DNA from: an uncultured Anaerolineae bacterium
GTDB taxonomy: Bacteria > Chloroflexota > Anaerolineae > Aggregatilineales > Phototrophicaceae
Length of the DNA: 64,000 nucleotides
Direction of reading: 5' to 3'
Assembly: GCA_934216615.1 (NCBI GenBank)
Contig: CAKQCB010000002.1
Location: 62,001 to 126,000 of the forward strand
How positions within the stretch are numbered: the stretch's first letter is position 1; each line of letters opens with the position of its first letter. The notes beneath the pieces were generated by a model. It made no database searches. It was not told the DNA's origin and saw only the letters and a list, made by a program, of their open reading frames with translations. This document shows positions 50,655 to 59,162 of the stretch, in pieces. A program made the translations under genes and the position numbers.

Positions 50655-50692
50655 AAAAAACACCCCTGCTATAGCGTATAGCAGGGGTTCTT
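50652..50692 (+). terminator. intrinsic terminator
   Basis: CCCCTGCTATA-GCG-TATAGCAGGGG, preceded by an A-run and followed by TTCTTC. The T-run is short, but the A-run would make it stronger on the opposite strand. Confidence 0.7.
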
Positions 50693-50859
50693 CACATGTT
50701 ATGTAATGTCCATCTTGATGTTTCTCAGATCGATGATGAGATTAATAATTCCTATACAAATAATCATTTGCCATACGCGATTTTAGAGAATGGGTATACT
50801 TAATAAAGTTAGTAATGCGTTAAAAAATAATGTTTATACGTTTTTAAGGAGAATTCAGA

Positions 50860-53229
50860 ATGGCTTACCGCAGTAAACATTTCATGTTACGCGGACTATC
50901 CTTAACACTCGTCACCGTGTTAGGGAGTACAGTAATCCTCGCCCAAGATGAGGGGTTGCCACCCGCTGAAATTATCAATGATGAAGGGGGCGCTATCGCT
51001 GTCGTTGGAGAGATGATCTATACCGACCCTCTGTTCACCGCCGGCGTTGCTCAACCAATCGTGATTCTTGAAGATCAAGCAGGGTTTGTAGACCGTGATA
51101 AGGGCTTTTTAATGCCCGTGTCCTCTCAAACACTGGGACAATTTACATCAGACTTTTTTGTTTCGCCCGTTGAATACAGCATCGCTCTGCCTGTTGTCCC
51201 TCGTGGAACTTACCGCGATGTTGATAATAACGAGAGCGAAGACGAAGGCGTTCAAATTTACGCTGTCGCGTATTGGACGAATACCTTTGGGGATGGCTAT
51301 TTAGAAGAACGTGATCTGTACGGCGGTGGTTGGTCAACAGCTTATGCCTCTACCCGCGTCTCGAATGACTTTTCTGATGAAGGGGAAATCATCGGCGGGA
51401 AGTTTCTGATTTATGCGGCCACTGAAGGCCAAGGTTTCCCATCTGGTTTTGGCGAAGATGGCCTGCTTTTCACAGACGATGATCCCGTTGTCGCAGTGCC
51501 CAGTGGCTGGACACTGGTCGATATGGACAGCGATCCCTTTGTTTTTGACCGTTCCGCCAACCCCGTCATTGATCTGGTTGAACCCGATGTCACCGCCTTG
51601 ATCGATTATTCGTCACAAGGTTATGCCGAAGCCTTTGATTCGATGGTGGAATTATTCCGCACCGAATACGCCTTCACTGAACTCAAAGAGATGGATTGGG
51701 ATGCCCTTCACGAAGAATTCCGTCCTCGTTTTGAGGCAGCAGAAGCGGATAACGATGCTGTTGCCTACGAATTGGCACTGCGCGACTTCATTTGGGAAAT
51801 TCCCGACGCGCACACCGCCTACTATCCCGCCAGCCTTGAAGTGAACAACGAGTTCTTCACCAATACTGATGGCGGTTTAGGCATGGCAATTCAAGATGTT
51901 GAGGGTGGTGAAACCATCGTTTACTACCTCACACCGGGTGGCGCAGCCGAAGCTGAAGGCATTGAATTAGGCGCGCAAATTTTGGAAGTCAACGGCGTCG
52001 CGCTGGATGATGCTGTGAGTGAAGTCGTTCCTTATTCCTCACCGTTCAGCAGTGATATCAACCGCCGTTTACAACAACTGCGTTATATCTTCCGTGCGCC
52101 GTTGGGAACCAGCTTTGAAATCACCTATCAAAACCCGAACGATTCTGAACCTACTACAGTGACTTTAGACGTCACCGCAGAACGCAACAGTTTCGCCGTT
52201 TCTTCCTTCTCTCAAGGCGTGACAGGCGTTGAGCTTCCGGTTGAATTTGAATTCCTGCCCAGCGGGTTCATGTACGCCAAGATCACCAGCTTCTTCGATA
52301 ACAGCTTGCTCACAATCCAATTGTGGGAACGCTTGATGGAAACGCTCAATAACAATGCCATTCCCGGCTTGATTATTGATATGCGTCAAAATGGCGGTGG
52401 CAGCGGCTTCTTGGCTGACCAAATGGCGGCTTACTTCTTTGATGAACAGCTCACCATTGGTTACAGCGCGATCTATGATGCGGCGATTGACGACTTCTAC
52501 ATTGATGAAGAACGTCCCGACGTATTCTATCCGCCCCAAGAAGCCATGCAATATCATGGTTTGGTGGCGGTCTTAGTTGGCCCGAACTGCGCCAGCGCTT
52601 GCGAATTCTTCGCTCATGACATGACCGTTGAAGACCGCGCGCTGATTGTCGGTCAATACCCCACTGGCGGTATGGGCGGTGGCATTAAAGATTTCTTAAT
52701 GCCCGAAGGTTTCTTTGTCCGCTTTGCGATTGCCCGCCCGTTAGATACGGAAGGCAATATCATCATTGAAGGGCCGGGGGTTGTGCCCAACGTACAAGTC
52801 CCCGTCACTTTAGAATCGCTGGTGAGCGGGCAAGATGTTGTCCTCGCCGCCGCTGAACAAGCCTTAGCCGAAGCCGCAGGCGTTGCCATTTCAAGTGATA
52901 TCGTCATCACTGAAGGGGGCGACGTGGTCTTAGGTGACACGCTGACGGGTGAAGTGACCGTTGGCGAACGTGTTCAATACACGTTTGTGCCTGAAGCAGA
53001 CGGCGCTATCTTGATTGCGGTGGATGGTGACCTCGACACGTATCTGCGTATCTATGATGCGGATGAGAGCTTGATCGCTGAAAATGATGATGTCCAATTG
53101 GGCGTGATCATCAATTCAGAAATCAGCAGTTTAGATGTGGTGAGTGGCGATAGCTATATCATCGAAGTCGGCACTTATGCCGATTCTGACAGTGGTGAAT
53201 ACACGCTCACGCTCGCCGAAGCTGGATAG
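50860..53229 (+). CDS. secreted S41-family (C-terminal processing-like) peptidase with PDZ and PPC domains
   Basis: A 789-residue exported serine peptidase. After the signal peptide (LRGLSLTLVTVLGSTVILAQ) comes a 230-residue N-terminal region. The tricorn/CtpA-like core follows, with a PDZ segment (LTPGGAAEAEGIELGAQILEVNG), then LIIDMRQNGGGSGFLADQ and the Ser579 region NCASACEFFAHDM. GGMGGGIKDFLMPEGFF fits the substrate loop. The C-terminal 100 residues form a pre-peptidase C-terminal (PPC) domain: YTFVPEADGAILIAVDG and YDADESLIAENDD. The usual Lys of CtpA is not obvious, so the catalysis may follow the tricorn-like variant. AAGGAG precedes the ATG. Confidence 0.88.
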   Translation: MAYRSKHFMLRGLSLTLVTVLGSTVILAQDEGLPPAEIINDEGGAIAVVGEMIYTDPLFTAGVAQPIVILEDQAGFVDRDKGFLMPVSSQTLGQFTSDFFVSPVEYSIALPVVPRGTYRDVDNNESEDEGVQIYAVAYWTNTFGDGYLEERDLYGGGWSTAYASTRVSNDFSDEGEIIGGKFLIYAATEGQGFPSGFGEDGLLFTDDDPVVAVPSGWTLVDMDSDPFVFDRSANPVIDLVEPDVTALIDYSSQGYAEAFDSMVELFRTEYAFTELKEMDWDALHEEFRPRFEAAEADNDAVAYELALRDFIWEIPDAHTAYYPASLEVNNEFFTNTDGGLGMAIQDVEGGETIVYYLTPGGAAEAEGIELGAQILEVNGVALDDAVSEVVPYSSPFSSDINRRLQQLRYIFRAPLGTSFEITYQNPNDSEPTTVTLDVTAERNSFAVSSFSQGVTGVELPVEFEFLPSGFMYAKITSFFDNSLLTIQLWERLMETLNNNAIPGLIIDMRQNGGGSGFLADQMAAYFFDEQLTIGYSAIYDAAIDDFYIDEERPDVFYPPQEAMQYHGLVAVLVGPNCASACEFFAHDMTVEDRALIVGQYPTGGMGGGIKDFLMPEGFFVRFAIARPLDTEGNIIIEGPGVVPNVQVPVTLESLVSGQDVVLAAAEQALAEAAGVAISSDIVITEGGDVVLGDTLTGEVTVGERVQYTFVPEADGAILIAVDGDLDTYLRIYDADESLIAENDDVQLGVIINSEISSLDVVSGDSYIIEVGTYADSDSGEYTLTLAEAG

Positions 53230-53255
53230 CCCTCACACGTCTCAAAGTTCATTAC

Positions 53256-53291
53256 AAAAAGCGACGTTTTGAATGAAAACGTCGCTTTTTT
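53256..53291 (+). terminator. intrinsic terminator of the S41 gene
   Basis: AAAAAGCGACGTTTT-GAATG-AAAACGTCGCTTTTT, a perfect 15-base stem with a T-run. Confidence 0.9.
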
Positions 53292-53430
53292 ATCACATAT
53301 TTTATTTAAAACAGGATTTTAAGAGTTCACAGTGTACAATCATGCAAATGTGTGTCCATCGAAATAGGAGTCTCATACTCACCCATCCTCTACAGACACC
53401 ATCTTTTGATGTTTTATGCAACACATAACC

Positions 53431-53450
53431 CAATGAGCCATCACTCATTG
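53431..53450. promoter_or_regulatory. inverted repeat upstream of the nucleotidyltransferase gene
   Basis: CAATGAG-CCATCA-CTCATTG, a perfect 7-6-7 repeat extended by AACC / GGTT with one bulged A. It lies 36 bases before the start codon, where it could be an operator or a leader hairpin. Confidence 0.45.
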
Positions 53451-53485
53451 AGGTTATTATCGGTCTCATAGGAGTCGAATACATA

Positions 53486-54559
53486 ATGAAAGCCGTTATC
53501 CTAGCCGCAGGACATGGTACCCGCCTTCGTCCAGTTACATTGACTATGCCTAAGCCGCTGGTTCCTGTCGCGAATAAACCTTTGATTGCGTATGCAATTG
53601 AAGTCTTAAAAAATGCAGGGCTTACAGAAATTGGAATTGTCGTCAATGACATTGAATCCCCCATTCGTCACCAATTTGGGGATGGTTCGGCGTGGGGTGT
53701 TCACCTTGATTATATTGTTCAAGCGGAACAACTTGGTTTGGCGCATGCCGTGAGCATTGCCCGCGACTTTGTTGGCGACGAACCGTTCTGCGTCTTGCTT
53801 GGGGATAATATCTTCCAAGATAAATTAGAAGATTTAATTCGCAATTTTCCACAAAGCACCGCAGAACTTGCCATCGCCTTAATTGAGGTGAATGACCCCA
53901 AACGCTTTGGGATTGCTGAAGTTGAAAATGGCAAAATTTTACGGGTGATTGAAAAACCCCAAGACCCACCCTCTAACCTTGCGATCTCTGGTGCGTACCT
54001 TTTCCGTTCCTCCATCTTTGATGCTATCGCCAATATCAAACCTTCTTGGCGTAACGAATTAGAAATTACCGATGCGATTCAGCATTTAATTCATCACGGT
54101 AAAGAAGTTCAAGCCTATCAGTTACAAGGCTGGTGGATTGACGCGGGCAAGCCGGACGCCATCATCCAAGCCAACCACATGATTTTGAGCGACCTTCCCT
54201 ATACCCCTGCGCCGACCGATACTCAACTCATCCAAGGGGATTCAAAAGTCAGCCCGCGTGTATTCATCGGCGAAAACAGTCAAATCATTGATAGTGTGAT
54301 TCGTGGGCCTGTCATCATCGGCAAAAATGTGACGATTAAAAACAGTTATGTCGGGCCGTACACTTCATTGGGGGATAACGTCATCCTCGAAAACAGTGAA
54401 ATTGAAGCCAGCATTGTGATGAAAGACTGCTCGATTCTCAATATCCCCGGCCGTATGGATTCCAGCCTGATCGCTGACGGTTCACAAGTGACGGCATCCA
54501 CGCGCACGCCTGCGGCACATCAGTTCATCCTCGCAGAGAACAGCTTCGTTCAACTCTAA
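53486..54559 (+). CDS. glucose-1-phosphate thymidylyltransferase-like sugar nucleotidyltransferase (long RmlA type)
   Basis: A 357-residue enzyme that joins NTP and sugar 1-phosphate. The N-terminal site is ILAAGHGTRLRPVTLTMPKPL, with the conserved Arg and Lys. Acidic motifs follow at VLLGDNIF. The substrate side has GWWIDAGKPDAI. The C-terminal 110 residues are a left-handed beta-helix (SKVSPRVFIGENSQIIDS, GPVIIGKNVTIKNS). This longer layout marks the RmlA-long group, whose members make dTDP- or UDP-sugars. It is a single-gene unit with GGAG before the ATG and a terminator after. Confidence 0.93.
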   Translation: MKAVILAAGHGTRLRPVTLTMPKPLVPVANKPLIAYAIEVLKNAGLTEIGIVVNDIESPIRHQFGDGSAWGVHLDYIVQAEQLGLAHAVSIARDFVGDEPFCVLLGDNIFQDKLEDLIRNFPQSTAELAIALIEVNDPKRFGIAEVENGKILRVIEKPQDPPSNLAISGAYLFRSSIFDAIANIKPSWRNELEITDAIQHLIHHGKEVQAYQLQGWWIDAGKPDAIIQANHMILSDLPYTPAPTDTQLIQGDSKVSPRVFIGENSQIIDSVIRGPVIIGKNVTIKNSYVGPYTSLGDNVILENSEIEASIVMKDCSILNIPGRMDSSLIADGSQVTASTRTPAAHQFILAENSFVQL

Positions 54560-54576
54560 CTTATTGCGCGTTTTTC

Positions 54577-54626
54577 CGTGTCTTCATCTCATGGTGTGGG
54601 TTTTATGAAATGAAGACACGTTTTTT
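54577..54626 (+). terminator. intrinsic terminator of the nucleotidyltransferase gene
   Basis: CGTGTCTTCAT / ATGAAGACACG around a 22-base loop, followed by TTTTTT. The DinB-family gene starts 24 bases later. Confidence 0.85.
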
Positions 54627-54650
54627 ATAGATCATTTCTTGAGGCAAACT

Positions 54651-55130
54651 ATGTCTGAAAAAACAGAACGTTTAAAACAAAAATTAATCGATGCCCGCGC
54701 TGACCTCGATCAAACCTTAGATGCCGTCGGCAACCGCTGGCAGGAACAAGTCTATTCAGACGGTGCGGCGTGGAATGTGCATCAACTGCTATTACACCTC
54801 ACAGAAGCAGAACGGGGACATCTCAATTTACTGATCGGAATTATGGAAGGTCGCGAAGTTGTGCCTGCTGATTTTGATATAAACCGTTACAATAAACGCT
54901 CTGTTGAGAAAAAAGCGGATGTAAGCGTAGAGGATGCGCGTCAAACCCTGACCGAAACCCGTCAAAGAGTGCTTGAATGGGTCGATAGTATTGAGGATGA
55001 CGCTTTGGAAAAAACGGGCAGACACCCCTCGATGAATATCTTTTCGGTCAGTCAAATCTTAAAGATCATGGCACTTCACGAAAAAGATCATGCGCGTGAC
55101 ATTCGTTCAGCCTTACACTTAAATGAATGA
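54651..55130 (+). CDS. DinB-family four-helix protein
   Basis: A 159-residue protein of the DinB/YfiT four-helix bundle fold. The His residues match the usual metal triad: one in LLLHLTEAERGH and two in ALHEKDHARD. Members are thiol-dependent transferases (bacillithiol or mycothiol) or unknown. It is first of a tight three-gene operon: its stop TGA overlaps the sulfite-oxidase-like ATG (ATGA). ATG 54651 follows GAGG; an upstream in-frame start at 54639 is inside that ribosome site. Confidence 0.85.
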   Translation: MSEKTERLKQKLIDARADLDQTLDAVGNRWQEQVYSDGAAWNVHQLLLHLTEAERGHLNLLIGIMEGREVVPADFDINRYNKRSVEKKADVSVEDARQTLTETRQRVLEWVDSIEDDALEKTGRHPSMNIFSVSQILKIMALHEKDHARDIRSALHLNE

Positions 55131-56236
55131 TGAAACCAACCCACAACGATACAGAACCCCCTAAATTAGAAATTTTAGAAGAAGTGCCCTTGAATGGAGG
55201 GCCTTCTTCACCTTATATCACAGACCAATTTAATACGCCGAATCCACTTTTTTTTAAACGTAATCATGCCTCTATCCCTGAAGTAGATGTGCAAAATTAC
55301 CGCTTGACGATTGATGGTCTGGTGGAACGTCCACTCACATTCACAATGGATGAAGTTCGCCAGAACTACCCCAAACATACGCTCAGCGCGGTTTTACAGT
55401 GTGCCGGAAACCGTCGCGTAGAAATGGAAAAGTTTGGCGAAATTCCAAACGAGTTGATCTGGAATTTGCAAGCCGTGAGTAATGCCGAATGGAGCGGGGT
55501 TCGCCTCGGCGATATCTTGCGTTCAGCGGGTGTAGATGAAACCCAACCCTATCATGTCGTTTTTGAAGGGCTGGATCAATGCACCAAAAATGATCAAACC
55601 TTCCCGTTCGGCGCTTCGATCCCATTAGAAAAAGCGCTCCAACCCGAATCGTTGTTGGCGTATGAGATGAACCATGAGCCGTTACCGCTGGAACATGGGT
55701 TTCCCTTACGCGCAGTGGTCGGCGGTTATATCGGCGCGCGCAGTGTTAAATGGTTGACCAAGATCACCGTACAAGCCGAACCGTCGGATAATTATTATCA
55801 AACCCACGCCTATAAATTGTTTGCGTCGCACATCACACCCGAAAATGTAAACTGGGATGAAGGCGGGTTTATGCTGGGCGAAGTCGCCATCAATTCGGTG
55901 ATTACGTCACCCGCAGAAGGCGAAACCCTGCCAGAAGGTAAGGTCGCCATCAAAGGCTATGCCTTCAGCGCGGGCAAGCATATTGAACGGGTGGATGTTT
56001 CAATCGACGGTGGCAATACGTGGACGCAGGCACAGCTTCAACGGGATGAATCCCCTTGGGCGTGGTGTTTGTGGCATACCGAAATCCCGCTGAGCGTGGG
56101 AAACTATACGCTGGTGGTGCGCGCCTTTGATTCTGCGGCGAATACCCAACCTGAACGAGTAGAGAGCATTTGGAACTTCAAAGGCTACATGAACAACGCG
56201 TGGCACAAAGTTCATATTGAGGTCAGTGACGTATGA
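55127..56236 (+). CDS. sulfite oxidase-like molybdopterin oxidoreductase
   Basis: A 369-residue cytosolic protein of the SUOX fold. The molybdopterin domain (to about 235) has the metal ligand Cys92 in LQCAGNRR, and it continues with NLQAVSNAEWSGVRLGDIL, and HGFPLRAVVGGYIGARSVKWLTKI. The C-terminal Mo-co dimerisation domain (about 250-365) follows, with EGKVAIKGYAFSAGKHIERVDVSIDGG by parts. There is no heme domain or Tat signal. The electron acceptor is unknown. It overlaps both neighbours by four bases (ATGA), giving a translationally coupled operon. ATG 55130 is an alternative start. Confidence 0.92.
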   Translation: MMKPTHNDTEPPKLEILEEVPLNGGPSSPYITDQFNTPNPLFFKRNHASIPEVDVQNYRLTIDGLVERPLTFTMDEVRQNYPKHTLSAVLQCAGNRRVEMEKFGEIPNELIWNLQAVSNAEWSGVRLGDILRSAGVDETQPYHVVFEGLDQCTKNDQTFPFGASIPLEKALQPESLLAYEMNHEPLPLEHGFPLRAVVGGYIGARSVKWLTKITVQAEPSDNYYQTHAYKLFASHITPENVNWDEGGFMLGEVAINSVITSPAEGETLPEGKVAIKGYAFSAGKHIERVDVSIDGGNTWTQAQLQRDESPWAWCLWHTEIPLSVGNYTLVVRAFDSAANTQPERVESIWNFKGYMNNAWHKVHIEVSDV

Positions 56237-56460
56237 CCCCCTACGGTGATGATTGGATTGATGAGGATGAATATCCTGACGATCATGATATCAAAACGCT
56301 AGGCGACGATGCCCCGTTTGATAACGATCCCCTGACGATTGGGTATTTGCGCAATAAACGCCGTCGGTTCTGGACGACAGGCCGTATTTTACTACTGATC
56401 TTGTCGATTGTGATTGTCGCCAGTTTATTACTGCCTACCCTTCTTTCTGCGGTGCGCTAG
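56233..56460 (+). CDS. small acidic single-pass membrane protein
   Basis: 75 residues. The first 40 are strongly acidic (DDWIDEDEYPDDHD), followed by a basic patch (LRNKRRRFW) and one membrane helix (ILLLILSIVIVASLLLPTLL). The basic side should stay in the cytosol, so the acidic tail is cytosolic. Its ATG overlaps the stop of the sulfite-oxidase-like gene (ATGA). I know no family. It could tether or regulate the oxidoreductase; that is inference from coupling. Confidence 0.7.
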   Translation: MTPYGDDWIDEDEYPDDHDIKTLGDDAPFDNDPLTIGYLRNKRRRFWTTGRILLLILSIVIVASLLLPTLLSAVR

Positions 56461-56498
56461 AATATTTTAGATTCTATTGTCATGAGGATATAAAACCT

Positions 56499-57053
56499 GT
56501 GAAACTGTGTGTTTATTGTTCATCGAGTGATCTCATCGAAGCAAAATATTTCGCTATTGCCAAAGCCTTAGGGGAACGCTTACTCGAACGCGGGGATACG
56601 CTGGTCTATGGCGGGTCACGCGTGGGCTTGATGGGTGAGATTGCGCGGACGGTGCATAACGGCGGTGGGCATGTAATTGGCGTGATGCCGAAAGCCTTGA
56701 TGGAAATCGAGATCAGCAACCCAGATTGTGACGAGTTCATCGTCACCAAAGACATGCGCGAACGTAAAGGCATCATGGCAGATTACGCCGACGCATTTTT
56801 GGCGTTACCCGGAGGCTTAGGCACGCTTGAAGAAATCACCGAAATCATGACTGAGCGTAAACTCGGCTTAACCCAAAAGCCAATGGTTCTGCTGAATACC
56901 GATCATTTTTATGAGCCGTTCAATGTTTTCCTCAGACACATGCAAGAAGCGCACTTCATCACGGGCAGTTTGGAGATTTTAGGCTATTTTGCCGACACGC
57001 TCGACGACACATTTGCTCACTTTGACACGGTCGGCGTGCCGCCATCAAAATAA
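56499..57053 (+). CDS. LOG family protein (cytokinin riboside 5'-monophosphate phosphoribohydrolase-like)
   Basis: A 184-residue Rossmann-like enzyme that hydrolyses adenine-type riboside 5'-monophosphates to free base in characterised members. Signatures: CVYCSSSDLIEAKYF, LVYGGSRVGLMGE, FLALPGGLGTLEE (the PGGxGTxxE motif with the catalytic Glu) and MRERK. The start is GTG 56499, with GAGGATA upstream. It overlaps the convergent alkyltransferase-like gene by nine bases at its 3' end. Confidence 0.92.
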   Translation: MKLCVYCSSSDLIEAKYFAIAKALGERLLERGDTLVYGGSRVGLMGEIARTVHNGGGHVIGVMPKALMEIEISNPDCDEFIVTKDMRERKGIMADYADAFLALPGGLGTLEEITEIMTERKLGLTQKPMVLLNTDHFYEPFNVFLRHMQEAHFITGSLEILGYFADTLDDTFAHFDTVGVPPSK

Positions 57054-57500
57054 GTTGAGCTGCTGCGGACCTGTAGGGGGTGTCTTTTTGAGCGAGCGAG
57101 GCGCATTCAAGTGGTTTGCATCAAGCCAAGCCGTATCTGGCCCTTCCCAGCCGAACACGTCGAGATCAACCCGCTCCTTCGCGTCAAAGAGGATATTTTC
57201 TGCATGAAGGCGGGCACGTTGTAAGGCGGCAGCTTTACTTTCGTCAGGCAGGCTGATCATGCCCCGCCCATTGATGACACGATGCCAAGGCACCGTAGGT
57301 TCATCCACACGGGATACTGCATTCATCGCATCGCCCACCCAACGGGGCGCTAAACGTTCGTAGACTTCAGGCTCAACGCCTGCGACAGGCGGGATCATGG
57401 ATGCGATTTGTCCAAATGTGGTCACTTGACCGTAGGGGACTTGACGGACAATATCCCACACGATTTGGTAATAGGTTAAGGGTTCGGGTAACTCATACAT
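57045..57500 (-). CDS. alkyltransferase-like protein (ATL), MGMT DNA-binding domain
   Basis: A 151-residue protein with the C-terminal DNA-binding fold of O6-alkylguanine transferases. The active-site motif reads PWHRVIN (Pro71-Trp72) where active enzymes have PCHRV. The Cys is replaced by Trp, as in known ATL proteins. These bind O6-alkylguanine without repairing it and hand it to nucleotide excision repair. VPYGQVTTFGQIA is the helix-turn-helix part, and DAMNAV fits the Arg-finger neighbourhood. The gene is convergent with the LOG gene and overlaps it by nine bases. Confidence 0.92.
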   Translation of the reverse strand: MYELPEPLTYYQIVWDIVRQVPYGQVTTFGQIASMIPPVAGVEPEVYERLAPRWVGDAMNAVSRVDEPTVPWHRVINGRGMISLPDESKAAALQRARLHAENILFDAKERVDLDVFGWEGPDTAWLDANHLNAPRSLKKTPPTGPQQLNLF

Positions 57501-57601
57501 ATAACACCCTTTAAAACAGATTGATCTTTTTCGATCTAAGCGTAGTAGTTATACTGCGGAGTGTGTCTTTTCGCAATTTTGTTCTGTAGAAAGGCGTAAA
57601 A

Positions 57602-59113
57602 ATGACCCCTGAAAAGAAATTAGAAGACCTGAAAAACCGCTTACAAGAGGTGAGTGCCATCAATTCGGCGGCGGCCGTTTTAAACTGGGATATGTCCACC
57701 TACATGCCTGAAGGTGGTGCGCCTGCGCGCGGGCGTTCGATGGCGGTTTTACAAACCATCGCCCATGAAAAGTTCACTGACAAAGCCATTGGCAATTTGC
57801 TGGATGACCTGCAAGCCTATGGCGAAAGTCTGCCCTATGACGATGATGATGCCGCCCTGTTGCGCGTCACCCGTCGCGATTATGAACGCGCGGTTCGTGT
57901 TCCATCCGCTGAATTAGGCGCATTCATCGAACACAGCACACATCTCTATAATTTATGGACACAAGCCCGCCCTGAAAACGACTTTGAAAAAGTGCGCGAA
58001 CCCCTTGAAAAAACGCTCGACTTCAGCCGTGCCTACGCCAATTATTTCCCCGGCTACGATCATATTGCTGACCCGTTGATTGATATGTCCGATTATGGCA
58101 TGAAAGCCGCTTCGGTTCGCGCGGTTTTTGCTGAATTACGCGAAAAATTAGTGCCGATTGTCAAAGCGATCACCACGCAAGAACCTGCTGATGACAGCGC
58201 GATTCGCCAATTCTTCCCCGAACAAAAACAATGGGATTACGGCTTGAAGATCGCGGGGGATTACGGCTATGACTTCAAACGTGGTCGCCAAGATAAAACA
58301 CATCACCCCTTCATGACCTCCTTCTCGATTGGTGACGTGCGCATCACCACCCGTTTCCGCGAAGATGATTTAGGCGACGGACTGTTCAGCACGTTGCATG
58401 AAACCGGTCATGCGCTGTATGAACAAGGCATCAACCCTGCTTATGAAGGACTTCCGTTGGCTGACGGCACTTCTGCGGGGGTGCATGAAAGCCAGTCGCG
58501 CATGTGGGAAAACATCGTCGGGCGCAGTCGTGGTTTCTGGGAACATTACTATCCCAGCTTACAAGCGCAGTTCCCCGAACAATTAGGGAACGTCTCGTTA
58601 GATTCGTTCTATCGCGCCATCAATAAAGTGACGCCTTCGCTCATCCGTACCGATGCCGATGAAGTCACCTACAACCTGCATGTGATGATCCGCTTTGATC
58701 TTGAATTGCAATTGTTAGAAGGGACGCTCAACGTCCGTGATTTACCCGAAGCATGGGATGCCCGTTATGAAAGTGATCTCGGTATCCGCGCCCCTGAAAT
58801 TAAGAACGGCGTCTTACAAGATGTTCACTGGTTCGGTGGATTCATCGGCGGGTCGTTCCAAGGGTACACACTTGGCAACCTGTTGAGCGCACAGTTCTAC
58901 CAAGCCGCGCTCAAAGCGCATCCAGAAATTCCCTCACAAATTGCGCAAGGTCAATTTGGAACGTTACACACTTGGTTGAAGACGAATATCTATCAATATG
59001 GGTCGAAATATACCACCAATGAACTTTTAGAACGGATTGTGGGCACCGAGTTACAAACCCAGCCGTTGATCGATTATTTACGTGAAAAATACGGGGCTTT
59101 ATATTCACTGTGA
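57602..59113 (+). CDS. M32 family metallocarboxypeptidase
   Basis: A 503-residue zinc carboxypeptidase (Taq type) of full usual length. The metal motif HETGH is at 266-270, with the catalytic Glu267. Other M32 signatures: MSTYMPEGGAPARG near the N-terminus, SRMWENIVGRS (third metal ligand Glu region), and IRTDADEVTYNLHVMIRFDLE. GGSFQGYTLGNL is C-terminal. It removes C-terminal residues from peptides in the cytosol, complementing the three M42 aminopeptidases. AAAGGCG precedes the ATG. trmB follows after 49 bases. Confidence 0.96.
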   Translation: MTPEKKLEDLKNRLQEVSAINSAAAVLNWDMSTYMPEGGAPARGRSMAVLQTIAHEKFTDKAIGNLLDDLQAYGESLPYDDDDAALLRVTRRDYERAVRVPSAELGAFIEHSTHLYNLWTQARPENDFEKVREPLEKTLDFSRAYANYFPGYDHIADPLIDMSDYGMKAASVRAVFAELREKLVPIVKAITTQEPADDSAIRQFFPEQKQWDYGLKIAGDYGYDFKRGRQDKTHHPFMTSFSIGDVRITTRFREDDLGDGLFSTLHETGHALYEQGINPAYEGLPLADGTSAGVHESQSRMWENIVGRSRGFWEHYYPSLQAQFPEQLGNVSLDSFYRAINKVTPSLIRTDADEVTYNLHVMIRFDLELQLLEGTLNVRDLPEAWDARYESDLGIRAPEIKNGVLQDVHWFGGFIGGSFQGYTLGNLLSAQFYQAALKAHPEIPSQIAQGQFGTLHTWLKTNIYQYGSKYTTNELLERIVGTELQTQPLIDYLREKYGALYSL

Positions 59114-59162
59114 GCCGATGCGCGATGAAAGACCCGAATCACCCCAAGACGGGATGGAATGA

